Source: Ruminococcus flavefaciens (GTDB lineage Bacteria > Bacillota > Clostridia > Oscillospirales > Ruminococcaceae). From it: a stretch of 47,754 nucleotides of DNA. How positions within the stretch are numbered: position 1 is the first letter of the stretch; the number at the start of each line of letters is the position of its first letter. The stretch covers positions 1-47,754 of the forward strand of contig DBYI01000120.1 in NCBI GenBank assembly GCA_002310115.1, written 5' to 3'. Positions 33,801 through 42,079 of the stretch are shown in pieces. Made by a program: the position numbers and the translations under genes. The notes beneath the pieces are model-generated. The model saw only the letters and a program-made list of their open reading frames with translations. It made no database searches and was not told where the DNA came from.

Positions 33801-36800
33801 AAATAAAGATAACGAATATCTCTCATATGATTATAATGTAGCGAGGGATGTATATTTAGGCTCTAGTTATGATGCAGGACAAATAAATGATAACGATGAT
33901 AGAAAGGTTGTTATTCTCGGCGGTTCAGGTAACGATACTATTTACTTTAACGGCAAAAAAGTGCGTGACGAGATCAGGCTTTCACAGATCTGGGGCGGTT
34001 CAGGCGATGATAATATTACCCTTGGTGATAATATTAGCGGTGAAAATGCGGTAGTACACGGCGATTCAGGAATAGAAGACATAGGCGGAAGTGATACGAT
34101 TAACGGAAGTCTCGGCGATGACAGAATATACGGTGACGGCGGATATGATTTCCTTTATGGAAGAAGAGGCGATGATAAGCTTTACGGAAATGACGGCAAC
34201 GATATTCTATCAGGCGGAAGAGGCAGAGACGAACTCTATGGAGGAACCGGAAATGATACATATATTTACGAACGTTTTGATGAAGACGGCCAGTTAATCA
34301 CCTCTAACAATAATGATTTCATTAAGGATTCACAGGGGAACAATATCGTACATTTCCCTGATCTGGATATAAATGATCTGAGCATTGATTGGTGGGATAA
34401 ATCCAAACACGACCTTAAAATTACAGTAAAATCGTTGGGAACATCATTAACGATACGTGATTTTTACAAGACATCCGGTAATTTTACATTCACCTTCGGC
34501 AAAAGCAGCGAAAAATATTATGTTTCCCAGAAAACAGAAGGAAAGTTTGAGTTTAAAATCATCAGTAGTGTAGGTTATTCCGGTGGCATTAGCGGTAATT
34601 CCATCTATTCACCTCTGGTGGGCTGCTGGTATGATAAAAAGTCTTTATTAGCTTATGAGGAGTATAAGAAAGCCAGTGAAGCTCAGCAGACGCGTGATCC
34701 GCTTATAATTAACTTCAGTAGTGCTGAGGAGAATAACGGACTTGTCGGAGTAGAAAACGGTGTGTATTTCGATCTTGACAATAACGGTATAGCTGAAAAA
34801 ACTGCCTGGATTGATTCGAATAAGGGCTTCCTCGCCCTTGACAGGAACGGTGACGGAAAGATCACAAACGGAGGAGAGCTCTTTGGTGATCAGGTAACAC
34901 TAAAAAACGGAAAATTTTCCACATCGGGATTTGAAGCGCTTGCAGAACTTGATGATAATATTGACGAAGAAACCGGCGTTGTCGGCGACGGAGTAATTGA
35001 CAAGAACGACAGCATGTTTGATCAGCTCAGAGTATGGATAGATAAAACACGTAATGGTATATCCGAAACTGGCGAACTAAAAACGCTCTCTGAGCTTGGC
35101 ATAGCTTCAATCAGCTTGAATACTTCAAACAAAGCCTTTGTTGATGCTGAGACAAAGACTTCGATAACCGAGACTGCTGACGTAAGACTGACTAACGGAA
35201 AAACTCTGAATATAAGCGAGCACTGGTTTGAGGTGCATACTTTTGATACTCAGCAGGTAAGTAATAATGGAGAAACAGTTGACAGTCCGTTTGTATTTGG
35301 TAATCTTCCGAATATCGAGGATTTTGTAAACAGTGAAGAAAACAGTGAAATCAAGGAATTGTATGAAAGCTTTGTAGCTTCCAATGATTATATTGAAAAG
35401 AGAATACTCACAAGAAAGATTCTTTACACATTATCAGGTGCAGACAAGATTGCTGTTAATTCCAGAGGTGTAAATATAGACGCACGTGAACTACGTGTTA
35501 TTGAAACCATTATGGGTGTAGATTCCTATATTGGAACTGACGGTGCTGATCCCAACGTCAATGCAGCACGTATACTTGATGATATGTATAATGAATTTGA
35601 AGAGTATTATTTCAATTTGCTGAATTCAGGTACAGAATCATATTCGTATGTTGATCTCATTGATGAGATAACGGATGAAGACGGAAACAATATACTTGAT
35701 ACTTCTTTATTGGATGAAGCTTTTGAAGATACATATGTAAGCGATGCAAAGAAATGCGAAATAATAAGCGGTATATGTTCATATCTCAAGCTTTACGATG
35801 AGAATAACGGAACAGGATATCTGGATGTATTTAAAACCAAATATTCTGACTATGCAAATGATTATGAAAGAATGTCGGATATAAAAATAGTTTTCGGAAC
35901 AGATGATAATGACAAATATTATGGTGACAACAGAAATGAGATTTTTGACGGCAGAGGAGGAAACGATAATATCAGAGGCGATTATGGCGATGATATATTC
36001 ATCTTTGGTAAAGGTTACGGACATGACACTGTTTGGGATTTCAGCGGAAATAATGTAATAAAATTCGTAGGACTCAGGCCAGATGAACTGCATGTTGAAT
36101 ACCCAGGCGGTACCAGAGATGTGGTTATTGTCATTGAAGAAACCGGAGATTCGCTGACTTTGTCAGATTTTAAAGAAATCGAATCTTACAGGCAGTATTC
36201 TCTTGAATTCGATAACGGCGTCAGAATGGCACTAGATGATTTGGAAAGTCCTTTCCTGAATGCTAAAGGAACAGAAAAAAATGATAATATCAATTTATTC
36301 TATGCTAACGGTACAGTAGAGGGCCTTGATGGAGATGATACGATCTACGGAAGCGGCGGTGATGATACTATTGACGGCGGTGCCGGAAATGACAAACTTG
36401 ATGGTGGATACGGTGATGATGTATATATCTTTGGCAAGGGTTACGGAAATGATATTATAGATGATTGTCACGGAAAGAACAAAGTGAGATTTGTCGGACT
36501 GAATCCGGAAGACTTGTTTGTAACATATCCGCCGTTATCGGAAACATATGATGCAATACTGACAATAGCAGAAACAGGCGAAACACTCAGATTCAACGGA
36601 TTCCAGTATTATGGTTATTACAGAGACTTTACACTTGAATTTGACGGCGGAATTGAAATGGCAATAGGTGATGAAGGAAGCCCGTTCCTGAATATATCTG
36701 CAAATATGAACGGTATAACCTATCCGACTTTACAAAACAGTATACTGAACGGAAAATCCGGAAACGAAACTTTGTACGGCAGCGGCGGTAATGACATTTT

Positions 36801-38022
36801 GGACGGTGGTGCCGGAAATGACAGACTCGAAGGTGGAAACGGAGATGACGTATATATTTATGGTAAGGGTTATGGAAATGACAGAATTGAAGACTGGTAC
36901 GGGAACAACAAGATCAGGCTCATTGGTCTGAAACCTGAGGACCTTTATGTAACATATCCGAGCAGTACATACGATGCGATACTGACGATCGCTGAAACAG
37001 GTGAAAAGCTGATACTGGATAACTTCAGGGACAGAGTGGATTTCAGAAGATTTACTCTTGAGTTCGATGATGGCACAGTAATGTTACTGGATTCGGAAGG
37101 AAGTCCGTTACTCAGAGTAGTTGGAACAGACACCAGCGATAATATGTACATGTTCTATAAAAACAGTACAGCACATGGACTTGATGGCAACGATACAATA
37201 TACGGAAGCAACGGAGAAGATGTCATATACGGAGATGCAGACAATGATACTCTTTACGGCTATGACGGCAGTGACACTATGTACGGTGGTGACGGGAACG
37301 ATAAGCTTGAAGCAGGATACGGAAATGATATGCTCTATGGTGGAAGTGGAAATGACGTAATTAGTGGCGACCGCGGAGATGACGTATTGCATGGTGGCAG
37401 GGGTGATGATACTCTGTATGGTAGTTATGGAGATGACACATATATATTCAATTTCGGAGATGGATTTGATACCATATCTGAAGGATATACTGATAAGTAT
37501 AATCATGACCGTATAGTATTTGGCGAAGACATTTTTATTGATGACATAACAACGAAAAGAGTAGGCAATGATCTTTTCCTTTATATCGGAACTGATGGAG
37601 ACACTATACAGATATTGACTTTCTTCGGGCTTTATGACAGAATCGAAAGTTTTGAATTTGCTGATGGAACAGTAGCTCACATTGATCTTGACACGTCTAA
37701 GTTCGTGGTCGATGTTGAAGGAACAACAGTCACAGTCGAGCAGACCAATGCTGAATACCTCAGCGGACTTTATAATGATTATGTTTTCGCAGATGAACTT
37801 ACAGTTGATAATACAGATATTTCTAATGTATCAGATAGCATAAGTATCGGTGAATTAAGCGAAGAAATCGCAGATATGACAAATGTTCAGGCAATGATAC
37901 TGGCAGAGAATATGTCAGTGTTCGGTAATGAAAGCCAGATTTACGACAGCGTAAGTCTCGGTAACATCAGCTCAGATTCATCTGCACTTGATCAGTTGCT
38001 TGTATCACCATCAATGCAGTAA
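30814..38022 (+). CDS. Giant RTX-repeat protein with Mbeg1/DUF2974-like hydrolase domain
   Basis: 2402 aa from ATG 30814 (AAGGAG ~10 nt upstream). Residues ~200-400 hold a lipase-like domain (VYRGTTGPNEYSDD, then GHSKGGNKAM with the nucleophile Ser at ~267), like DUF2974/Mbeg1. Middle (400-1030) is helical, with a hydrophobic stretch ~830-855. RTX nonapeptides (GGxGxDx) are at ~1032-1150, an EF-hand-like block (DLDNNGIAEKTAW, DRNGDGKITNGGELFG) at ~1315-1440, then at ~1695-2215 tandem units of RTX repeats plus HCBP-related domain (FGKGYGNDIIDD...). No N-terminal signal peptide; the C-terminus is acidic and Leu/Ser-rich (ALDQLLVSPSMQ), as in type I-secreted RTX proteins. No secretion genes nearby. 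RTX folds on Ca2+ outside the cell. Confidence 0.88.
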   Translation: MILNGEYVSRLTDEELCMLEQLTYLDEIVAEKAGVNDVFSKVNTEYFKGQKICEVLSVFDEKAITRLMAYPESICDGDISGVEWAKIISYLKDENHRISHLVLCEEMENGWNNHYSEYGEEGGKGYYRAAVFNPYICDNEEINSKYSGKYIDIGIFYKYFAKAALDATGEHDIARVLDKMLWATEDEIGTVGKMVRIPLALAFTDHLGNDNSDNEVIIVYRGTTGPNEYSDDIRTTYESDTTAQKGGLDFVNQIKYRYGDITVVGHSKGGNKAMYATINCDDVVRCVCFDAQGFSKEFIDSYRDKINERAHLITNYSVETDFVHEILNQLPGAKQIFIKGYGIDKISENHASNSFFKQDNADFYELATYSGSDLYETFLHFLTDMETYSDDAVDRFINRIKAAEMLYNLSHQENITFKEYCDYNHETKKLDVIDENNKKIIAHCMDKLFHFNNSDNADKLSEFEEYIIGISSDNFKAFLKHNNITALDYVNKIDVYKEEFTEGQYLFNYYDGIAFRAKVADWLYNRCIECMAPTDEMKQYNGMNDLDDLSNWCSAKITNPKVDCIHTYERDYIADIFEVMYNMYGEEFYNYLKRYMRFNSDDGGNNPEFEYAEKENKEITKLKGLTDYLVNASKNDETLRGFLEYIFKESMVDENADGALKESKLDYILSLDPKIIKDKLNETFNINIESTSLVSEVVSNMRLYPLTELKAKATKENVDDMATLYNSCENEEAQIEAIKAGIFRLGDTLENIKEIKDFRNGKVSEGELIRDLAAETIVSPFVAEVLENHKEELENLIANIVFYSSSHGLSVTDAIQLASSLLHHSFFDFEMIASILTAAVLGGVAIAADTIFLKGAIGKELLKEVIIDLADLKVGCDEKFFTLVKRSFDDSIIKDISLFANKNRFIDKRLDNYYKNTNAMYDSNDRIVAKFESYFDINYYPGYEDVYSIDCDYSVSDFFLFRWPGSDLVAKRAAFDNYAQYITDVLAENGYHLILGNKDNEYLSYDYNVARDVYLGSSYDAGQINDNDDRKVVILGGSGNDTIYFNGKKVRDEIRLSQIWGGSGDDNITLGDNISGENAVVHGDSGIEDIGGSDTINGSLGDDRIYGDGGYDFLYGRRGDDKLYGNDGNDILSGGRGRDELYGGTGNDTYIYERFDEDGQLITSNNNDFIKDSQGNNIVHFPDLDINDLSIDWWDKSKHDLKITVKSLGTSLTIRDFYKTSGNFTFTFGKSSEKYYVSQKTEGKFEFKIISSVGYSGGISGNSIYSPLVGCWYDKKSLLAYEEYKKASEAQQTRDPLIINFSSAEENNGLVGVENGVYFDLDNNGIAEKTAWIDSNKGFLALDRNGDGKITNGGELFGDQVTLKNGKFSTSGFEALAELDDNIDEETGVVGDGVIDKNDSMFDQLRVWIDKTRNGISETGELKTLSELGIASISLNTSNKAFVDAETKTSITETADVRLTNGKTLNISEHWFEVHTFDTQQVSNNGETVDSPFVFGNLPNIEDFVNSEENSEIKELYESFVASNDYIEKRILTRKILYTLSGADKIAVNSRGVNIDARELRVIETIMGVDSYIGTDGADPNVNAARILDDMYNEFEEYYFNLLNSGTESYSYVDLIDEITDEDGNNILDTSLLDEAFEDTYVSDAKKCEIISGICSYLKLYDENNGTGYLDVFKTKYSDYANDYERMSDIKIVFGTDDNDKYYGDNRNEIFDGRGGNDNIRGDYGDDIFIFGKGYGHDTVWDFSGNNVIKFVGLRPDELHVEYPGGTRDVVIVIEETGDSLTLSDFKEIESYRQYSLEFDNGVRMALDDLESPFLNAKGTEKNDNINLFYANGTVEGLDGDDTIYGSGGDDTIDGGAGNDKLDGGYGDDVYIFGKGYGNDIIDDCHGKNKVRFVGLNPEDLFVTYPPLSETYDAILTIAETGETLRFNGFQYYGYYRDFTLEFDGGIEMAIGDEGSPFLNISANMNGITYPTLQNSILNGKSGNETLYGSGGNDILDGGAGNDRLEGGNGDDVYIYGKGYGNDRIEDWYGNNKIRLIGLKPEDLYVTYPSSTYDAILTIAETGEKLILDNFRDRVDFRRFTLEFDDGTVMLLDSEGSPLLRVVGTDTSDNMYMFYKNSTAHGLDGNDTIYGSNGEDVIYGDADNDTLYGYDGSDTMYGGDGNDKLEAGYGNDMLYGGSGNDVISGDRGDDVLHGGRGDDTLYGSYGDDTYIFNFGDGFDTISEGYTDKYNHDRIVFGEDIFIDDITTKRVGNDLFLYIGTDGDTIQILTFFGLYDRIESFEFADGTVAHIDLDTSKFVVDVEGTTVTVEQTNAEYLSGLYNDYVFADELTVDNTDISNVSDSISIGELSEEIADMTNVQAMILAENMSVFGNESQIYDSVSLGNISSDSSALDQLLVSPSMQ

Positions 38023-38092
38023 TCTGATTGTAAGATTCAAATTTTACATCAATGGCTGAATAATTCATATTTTTGTATTGCTAATAATACAT

Positions 38093-38130
38093 AAACGGGG
38101 ATAGATGCTTGTGATCTGTCCCCGTTTGTT
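38093..38130 (+). terminator. Terminator of the RTX gene
   Basis: AAACGGGGATAGA (38093-38105) pairs with TCTGTCCCCGTTT (38115-38127), 13 bp with one wobble, 70 nt after the stop. Confidence 0.75.
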
Positions 38131-38153
38131 CATATAACGCCCATGGAAAGGAA

Positions 38154-38198
38154 CAGCCCACTGATTACTATTAAAATGTCAGTGAGCTGTGTTTTATA
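38154..38198. terminator. Second hairpin between convergent genes
   Basis: CAGCCCACTGA (38154-38164) pairs with TCAGTGAGCTG (38179-38189) with one mismatch, then TGTTTTATAT. Convergent with the monooxygenase gene to the right; the rest of 38023-38308 is empty. Confidence 0.5.
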
Positions 38199-38308
38199 TA
38201 TATTCTATTATCTGTGCAATAACTCTTTAGACTCATTACAGGAATGAAGATATATCAAAGAAAAGAAATATAGGACTAAATCAAATATTCTTCTGTATTG
38301 TTCGGATT

Positions 38309-38605
38309 TCATTCATCCATGAATTCATACCTTGTAAAAACTGTCTCTGTAACGTATTTCTTTTTCAGCTCTCCAAGCTCTTTATAGTGCTGCGAGTACA
38401 TATGAAGCTCAACTGCTTCCGGTGAGTTCCAAACCTCAATTAGCAGTAATTCGTTTTCGTTCTCAGCGCTGAAATAGTATTCGTATTTCTCGTTCCCTTC
38501 CTCTGCACGTGACGCATCAGCGATTCCGTGCTTCTGTATCGCATTGTAGAATTCATTGCGTTTCCCGTCCTTGATATAATAATGGACTTCAACAAATCTT
38601 TTCAT
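38309..38605 (-). CDS. ABM/YgiN-like putative quinol monooxygenase
   Basis: 98 aa, a dimeric ferredoxin-like fold: FVEVHYYIKDGKRNEFYNAI, NEKYEYYFSAENENELLLIEVWNSPEAVELHMYSQHY in part, the usual ABM pattern (W and H in the third strand-helix). Follows the flavoprotein gene by 15 nt in the same operon. Such pairs (FMN reductase plus quinol monooxygenase) often deal with quinone or electrophile stress. Confidence 0.78.
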   Translation of the reverse strand: MKRFVEVHYYIKDGKRNEFYNAIQKHGIADASRAEEGNEKYEYYFSAENENELLLIEVWNSPEAVELHMYSQHYKELGELKKKYVTETVFTRYEFMDE

Positions 38606-38620
38606 TTTTTTCTCCTGCTC

Positions 38621-39250
38621 TTATTTCAAATCATTTCTGATAAAATGAGTCGCTTCACCGTATTCTGTTTCTGGCATACCATATTTCTCTTTTCCAAGCT
38701 CGATAGATTTCATCAGAAAACTCATGTTATGTGCAAGATTACGCATTGTGCGCAGACCTTCAATGTCAAATTCGGCCTCGCCCTGAATTCTGCCGTGAAC
38801 GCTGTTCCAGTACGTGCTTGAAGCGATAGGCATACCGCAAATTGTAAAATACTTGTTCAGTTCGTCAAATGTCGCAGAGCAACCTCCGCGTCTCGCAACG
38901 ACAACACTTGCCCCGACCTTCATGCTTTTATTAAAGTGTGAGCTGTAGAACAGTCTGTCAAGGCAGGCAATTAGAGTGGCATTTGCCGAAGCATAATAGA
39001 CCGGAGAAGCTAAAATAAGACCGTCAGACTGTTCAAACTTTACAGCGATATCATTGACTTCGTCATTGAATACACAGTGTCCGAGCTCTGAGCACTTTCC
39101 GCAAGCGATGCAGCCTCGTATATCTTTGCCTCCGATTTGACAGATCTCAGTTTCAATTCCTTCGGCTTCGAATGTTCTGACAAGCTCATTCACCGCGACA
39201 GATGTGTTTCCATTGATTCGTGGGCTTCCGTTGATGATCAGTACTTTCAT
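38621..39250 (-). CDS. Flavodoxin-fold NAD(P)H-dependent oxidoreductase (iron-sulfur flavoprotein-like)
   Basis: 209 aa from ATG 39250, with AAGGAG 9 nt upstream. KVLIINGSPRINGNTSVAV is the FMN phosphate loop; CIACGKCSELGHC (~49-61) is a Cys cluster as in iron-sulfur flavoproteins; ILASPVYYASANATLIACLDRLF is the flavin-side loop. Upstream lies a promoter with an inverted-repeat operator, so expression is probably repressor-controlled. First gene of an operon with the ABM-type monooxygenase. Confidence 0.83.
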   Translation of the reverse strand: MKVLIINGSPRINGNTSVAVNELVRTFEAEGIETEICQIGGKDIRGCIACGKCSELGHCVFNDEVNDIAVKFEQSDGLILASPVYYASANATLIACLDRLFYSSHFNKSMKVGASVVVARRGGCSATFDELNKYFTICGMPIASSTYWNSVHGRIQGEAEFDIEGLRTMRNLAHNMSFLMKSIELGKEKYGMPETEYGEATHFIRNDLK

Positions 39251-39262
39251 TGGATACATCTC

Positions 39263-39358
39263 CTTAATGTATGCTGAATGATCAGCATTAATAATTGCTT
39301 AAATTTCGGTCAAAATCTGTGCTGTCATCTTGATATTTCAATTATAGCATACCTTTAT
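39263..39358. repeat. Promoter/operator direct repeat, copy A
   Basis: 96 nt nearly identical to 40451-40540, with 6 extra nt (CTTGAT) inside. It carries the operator and the -10 of the flavoprotein promoter. The native -35 region is missing here: beyond 39358 the sequence diverges and the nearest TTGACA is 20 nt from the -10. Confidence 0.85.
39271..39288. promoter_or_regulatory. Inverted-repeat operator before the flavoprotein gene
   Basis: ATGCTGA-atga-TCAGCAT, perfect 7-bp arms, 21-38 nt upstream of the ATG and between it and an extended -10 TGCTATAAT (minus strand, TATAAT at 39346-39341). A second copy lies in the repeat at 40451-40540. Likely site of a TetR/MarR-type repressor not encoded here. 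Confidence 0.6.
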
Positions 39359-39391
39359 TGTTGGTTTGTCAATGATGTGAGACAAATTAAA

Positions 39392-40336
39392 TCAAAAAAC
39401 TTGACCTGTTTCAAGGAAAGCGTTGATGTAATCGGCAGGTGACTTCCAGTTAAGCGGACGCATAGGGAAATTGTTGTATTTTCTGCTGTGAACAGCTAAT
39501 TGCTTTTTGAAATCATCGAATGAATAGAAAGTGTGCGTTGCATAGAAATATTCGTTATCCTTGCGGTGGGAACGCTCCACCTTGCCGTTATGTCGAGGAG
39601 TATAGGGCTTTATTAGCTTGTGCTTTATGCCACGCTGTTTGAGAAGCTTCTCAAACAGCGTGGGCGTTGGCTTCTCAGCGCTGCCAAGTCGCTTTGTGAA
39701 CTCCTGACCGTTGTCAGTCTGAACGCATTCAACCTTGAATTTGAACGCCTTGAGCATATGCTCAAGGAACACAGCCGAGCTGTAGGAACTATGCTCCTCA
39801 AAGGCTTCGATATATCGGAAACGTGAATATTCGTCTATTGCTGTATATTGATAAAACTTGCGTCCCTCGGCTTTTGCATCTCCCACTATACAGGCATCAG
39901 GAACGAACTTCACATCTATCTGAACTCGCTGTCCGGGATACTGCATCTTCTCATAAGGCTTAGGAATATACTTGGGATTTGGCGGCTTTATCGGCTGTAA
40001 TTCGAGCTTATTAAGCATACGCCACAAACTGGGGATAGTGCGAGTGTATCCTCTCTGTCGGAGCTTTACCCAGAACACCACAAGTCCTGTGTGCTTGTTC
40101 TTTTTTCGCATATCCTTTATCAGCTTTATTTCCTCCTCAGTGTGTTGATTAGGGTGGCTGTGAGGACGATGTGAGCGGTCTTGAAGCGACTGTAAAGTAC
40201 CGTCATATCGTTCTTTCCAACGGTATATCGTTGCTCTTCCTACGTTATATCGCCTTGCAGCAGCTGTAACACCTTTTTTCTCTGCATATTTAATTACGGC
40301 TTGACGACGGGTGGTGATCTGTGTTATAGTATTCAT
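39392..40336 (-). CDS. IS481-type DDE transposase
   Basis: 314 aa. N-terminal HTH (AVIKYAEKKGVTAAARRYNV, GRATIYRWKERY), then the integrase core with QRVQIDVKFVPD (first Asp), VECVQTDNGQEF (second Asp), and RHNGKVERSHRKDNE (Glu). Complete length, no stops. AGGAGG lies ~14 nt before the ATG. Cuts and joins the inverted repeats of its own element. It contains a perfect 34-bp palindrome. Confidence 0.9.
   Translation of the reverse strand: MNTITQITTRRQAVIKYAEKKGVTAAARRYNVGRATIYRWKERYDGTLQSLQDRSHRPHSHPNQHTEEEIKLIKDMRKKNKHTGLVVFWVKLRQRGYTRTIPSLWRMLNKLELQPIKPPNPKYIPKPYEKMQYPGQRVQIDVKFVPDACIVGDAKAEGRKFYQYTAIDEYSRFRYIEAFEEHSSYSSAVFLEHMLKAFKFKVECVQTDNGQEFTKRLGSAEKPTPTLFEKLLKQRGIKHKLIKPYTPRHNGKVERSHRKDNEYFYATHTFYSFDDFKKQLAVHSRKYNNFPMRPLNWKSPADYINAFLETGQVF
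39630..39663. repeat. Perfect 34-bp palindrome inside the transposase gene
   Basis: CCACGCTGTTTGAGAAG followed directly by CTTCTCAAACAGCGTGG. Zero-base loop, 17 bp arms. It codes LFEKLLKQR on the minus strand, and the same peptide is read on the plus strand. Confidence 0.9.
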
Positions 40337-40450
40337 GGCGGATCAGCTGACCTCCTGTTGCTTTTTTTGTCGCAACTTAACTGTAACACAGGTCTATGCT
40401 GCTCCGCTACCTTTTTTTGTAAATTGTCTCACATCTATTGTAATCCTACA

Positions 40451-40540
40451 CTTAATGTATGCTGAATGATCAGCATTAATAATTGCTTAAATTTCGGTCA
40501 AAATCTGTGCTGTCATATTTCAATTATAGCATACCTTTAT
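40451..40540. repeat. Promoter/operator direct repeat, copy B
   Basis: 90-nt copy of 39263-39358 (minus 6 nt), with operator, TATAAT and, unlike copy A, a -35 (TTGTAA on the minus strand, 17-nt spacer). It points into the IS, not into a host gene. Confidence 0.85.
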
Positions 40541-40632
40541 AGTATTTACAATAGCAATCAGAAATGTTATAATTGAAAAGTAATACGAAGAATTTTAAGC
40601 TTATTAAAATCAGAATTGCAGGAGATGATAAT

Positions 40633-41007
40633 ATGTTCCGATATAAGAAAATAGAAGGAATAGATATCCTTAACTCAAAAATTCCGTCAGAGCTTCAGTC
40701 ATGGCATAAGTTTTTCAAAATACTTGAACTAAGATACAGCATGAACTCAATTGATGAGTATTACTGTGATTATACAAATATCATGACTTTACTGGTTTCA
40801 GATAGGCAGGAACAGTATAAAATCGAACTCTCATTGTATAATATAAGTGGAGATTTTAACTTCAATATGGCTAATGGACTTGGCAGTGGGTTTGCGATAG
40901 ATGAATTCTCAGATTCAGGAATTGAAAAGATTTTTCACCTGTATTCTTTTGAACAGGATATGAAATATGATTTGTATTGTGAGAAAATACGGGTTGTATT
41001 GCTATAA
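40633..41007 (+). CDS. Hypothetical protein (124 aa)
   Basis: Start ATG 40633 with AGGAG 8-10 nt upstream (MFRYKKIEGIDILNS). Soluble, acidic, aromatic-rich (FKILELRYSMNSIDEYYCDYTNI, GDFNFNMANGLGSGF). Not recognised. The length and composition resemble small immunity-type proteins, but nothing decides. Confidence 0.6.
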   Translation: MFRYKKIEGIDILNSKIPSELQSWHKFFKILELRYSMNSIDEYYCDYTNIMTLLVSDRQEQYKIELSLYNISGDFNFNMANGLGSGFAIDEFSDSGIEKIFHLYSFEQDMKYDLYCEKIRVVLL

Positions 41008-41054
41008 TAATCAAGGCTTATAATTACTGATCAATTTGCATGAGGTGCGCTGGT

Positions 41055-41501
41055 ATGAATATAAAGGTGATAAGGGCTACTGAAACATGGCAGCATGCAG
41101 GTGCGTACTATGTTCGTATCCAGGGAATGGCCAGACAGCATGGTATAACATTAAGGCGCGAATTTGATGAACATGATACGCCTGATACCAAATACATAGT
41201 ATTGACAGATGATGATTTCCCAGTAGCGACTTGCCGTTTTTATGAACTAGACGGCCGTTCTGCCATGATAGGTAGAGTTGTGGTCCTTTCGGATTATCGG
41301 GGAAAAGGATTAGGAAAAAGAGTTGTGAAAGAAGCTGAGAAATGGCTGCATGATCTCGGATATACAAAAGCTGTAATAGAAAGTCGTGATGTCGCGGTAG
41401 GATTCTATGAAAAGATAGGCTATGAAACTATAGGCACAGACATCATTCATGGGGATACATTTGATTGTATCAGAATGGAAAAAAAGATTTTTACGAAGTG
41501 A
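41055..41501 (+). CDS. GNAT family N-acetyltransferase
   Basis: 148 aa from ATG 41055, preceded by GAGGTG. Acetyl-CoA loop motif A is VVVLSDYRGKGLGKRVVKEAE (R-G-K-G-L-G), then AVIESRDVAVGFYEKIGYETIG, the typical motif B end. Acceptor substrate unknown. Likely co-transcribed with the preceding gene. Confidence 0.85.
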   Translation: MNIKVIRATETWQHAGAYYVRIQGMARQHGITLRREFDEHDTPDTKYIVLTDDDFPVATCRFYELDGRSAMIGRVVVLSDYRGKGLGKRVVKEAEKWLHDLGYTKAVIESRDVAVGFYEKIGYETIGTDIIHGDTFDCIRMEKKIFTK

Positions 41502-41627
41502 TTGATAATGTTCAGATATTTCATCAAAGTGGGGGAGGATACACTTACCTTTTGGGGTTATAGTCATTACTCTTTATGCAGGTGGAGTTTTAAGAGATGA
41601 TTTAACGGTTAACCAATACGAAGCAAA

Positions 41628-41664
41628 GAAGCTGTCCACCTAAATGGACAGCTTCGTATTTGTT
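41628..41664. terminator. Terminator after the GNAT gene
   Basis: GAAGCTGTCCA (41628-41638) and TGGACAGCTTC (41645-41655) are a perfect 11-bp stem with a 6-nt loop, followed by GTATTTGTT. Serves the plus strand and could also stop the minus-strand fragment to the right. Confidence 0.7.
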
Positions 41665-41734
41665 AACAGGTTTGTGTTCAGACAATTTATTAAGATACAC
41701 AGAAAATGAATCAATGAATATCTTCAAGAGCTTT

Positions 41735-42001
41735 TCAGCATAGATGAAAGTGAAAGACATAGTGATAACATGTATCAACATCCTGGCCGCCAACATTAAG
41801 TTTTAGCCAGAAGGTGTCTGCCATTTCTTTGGCTGCAATACGTACTATGGCATAATAATCACCATTCTTGTCTTGCTTGACAATGATGTTTTCTTTCTTC
41901 CTTTTGCCGATATGAGAAGAGAAACATATAAACGCAGATTTTATTTCTTCATCTGAAAGATTATCTGGCAGTGAATCCTCCTTGATGATATGCTGGCCGT
42001 A
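41735..42001 (-). pseudogene. Decayed gene fragment
   Basis: An 88-codon open stretch, bounded by TAG at 42004-42002 and TGA at 41737-41735, with no ATG start. It reads GQHIIKEDSLPDNLSDEEIKS..., then GDYYAIVRIAAKEMADTFW..., convincingly protein-like. The next frame carries on with YAEKLLKIFIDSFSVYLNKL (to ~41602), as if shifted by a frameshift near 41740. Family not recognised. Confidence 0.5.
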
Positions 42002-42079
42002 CTATATTTGAATTGTTAAGTACAAACCAAATAATAATGTCCCAAATAACCTTTCAGCAAGCAATATGTTACTGCCTTC

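Larger units (their letters stand above)
39374..40435 (-). mobile_element. IS481-type insertion sequence
   Basis: 1062 bp with terminal inverted repeats GATGTGAGACAA (39374-39385) and TTGTCTCACATC (40424-40435), perfect over 12 bp. One transposase gene fills it. No target-site duplication is seen next to the ends. It lies between the two promoter repeats. Confidence 0.85.

Noticed and set aside
33900..37450. Non-coding tandem repeats
   Set aside because: They are RTX (GGxGxDx) codons inside the 2402-aa frame.
39359..39373. Target-site duplication of the IS
   Set aside because: The bases next to the two inverted repeats do not match each other directly.
41508..41600. A 30-aa gene after the GNAT gene
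   Set aside because: ATG lacks a ribosome site and the peptide has no recognisable feature; probably chance.
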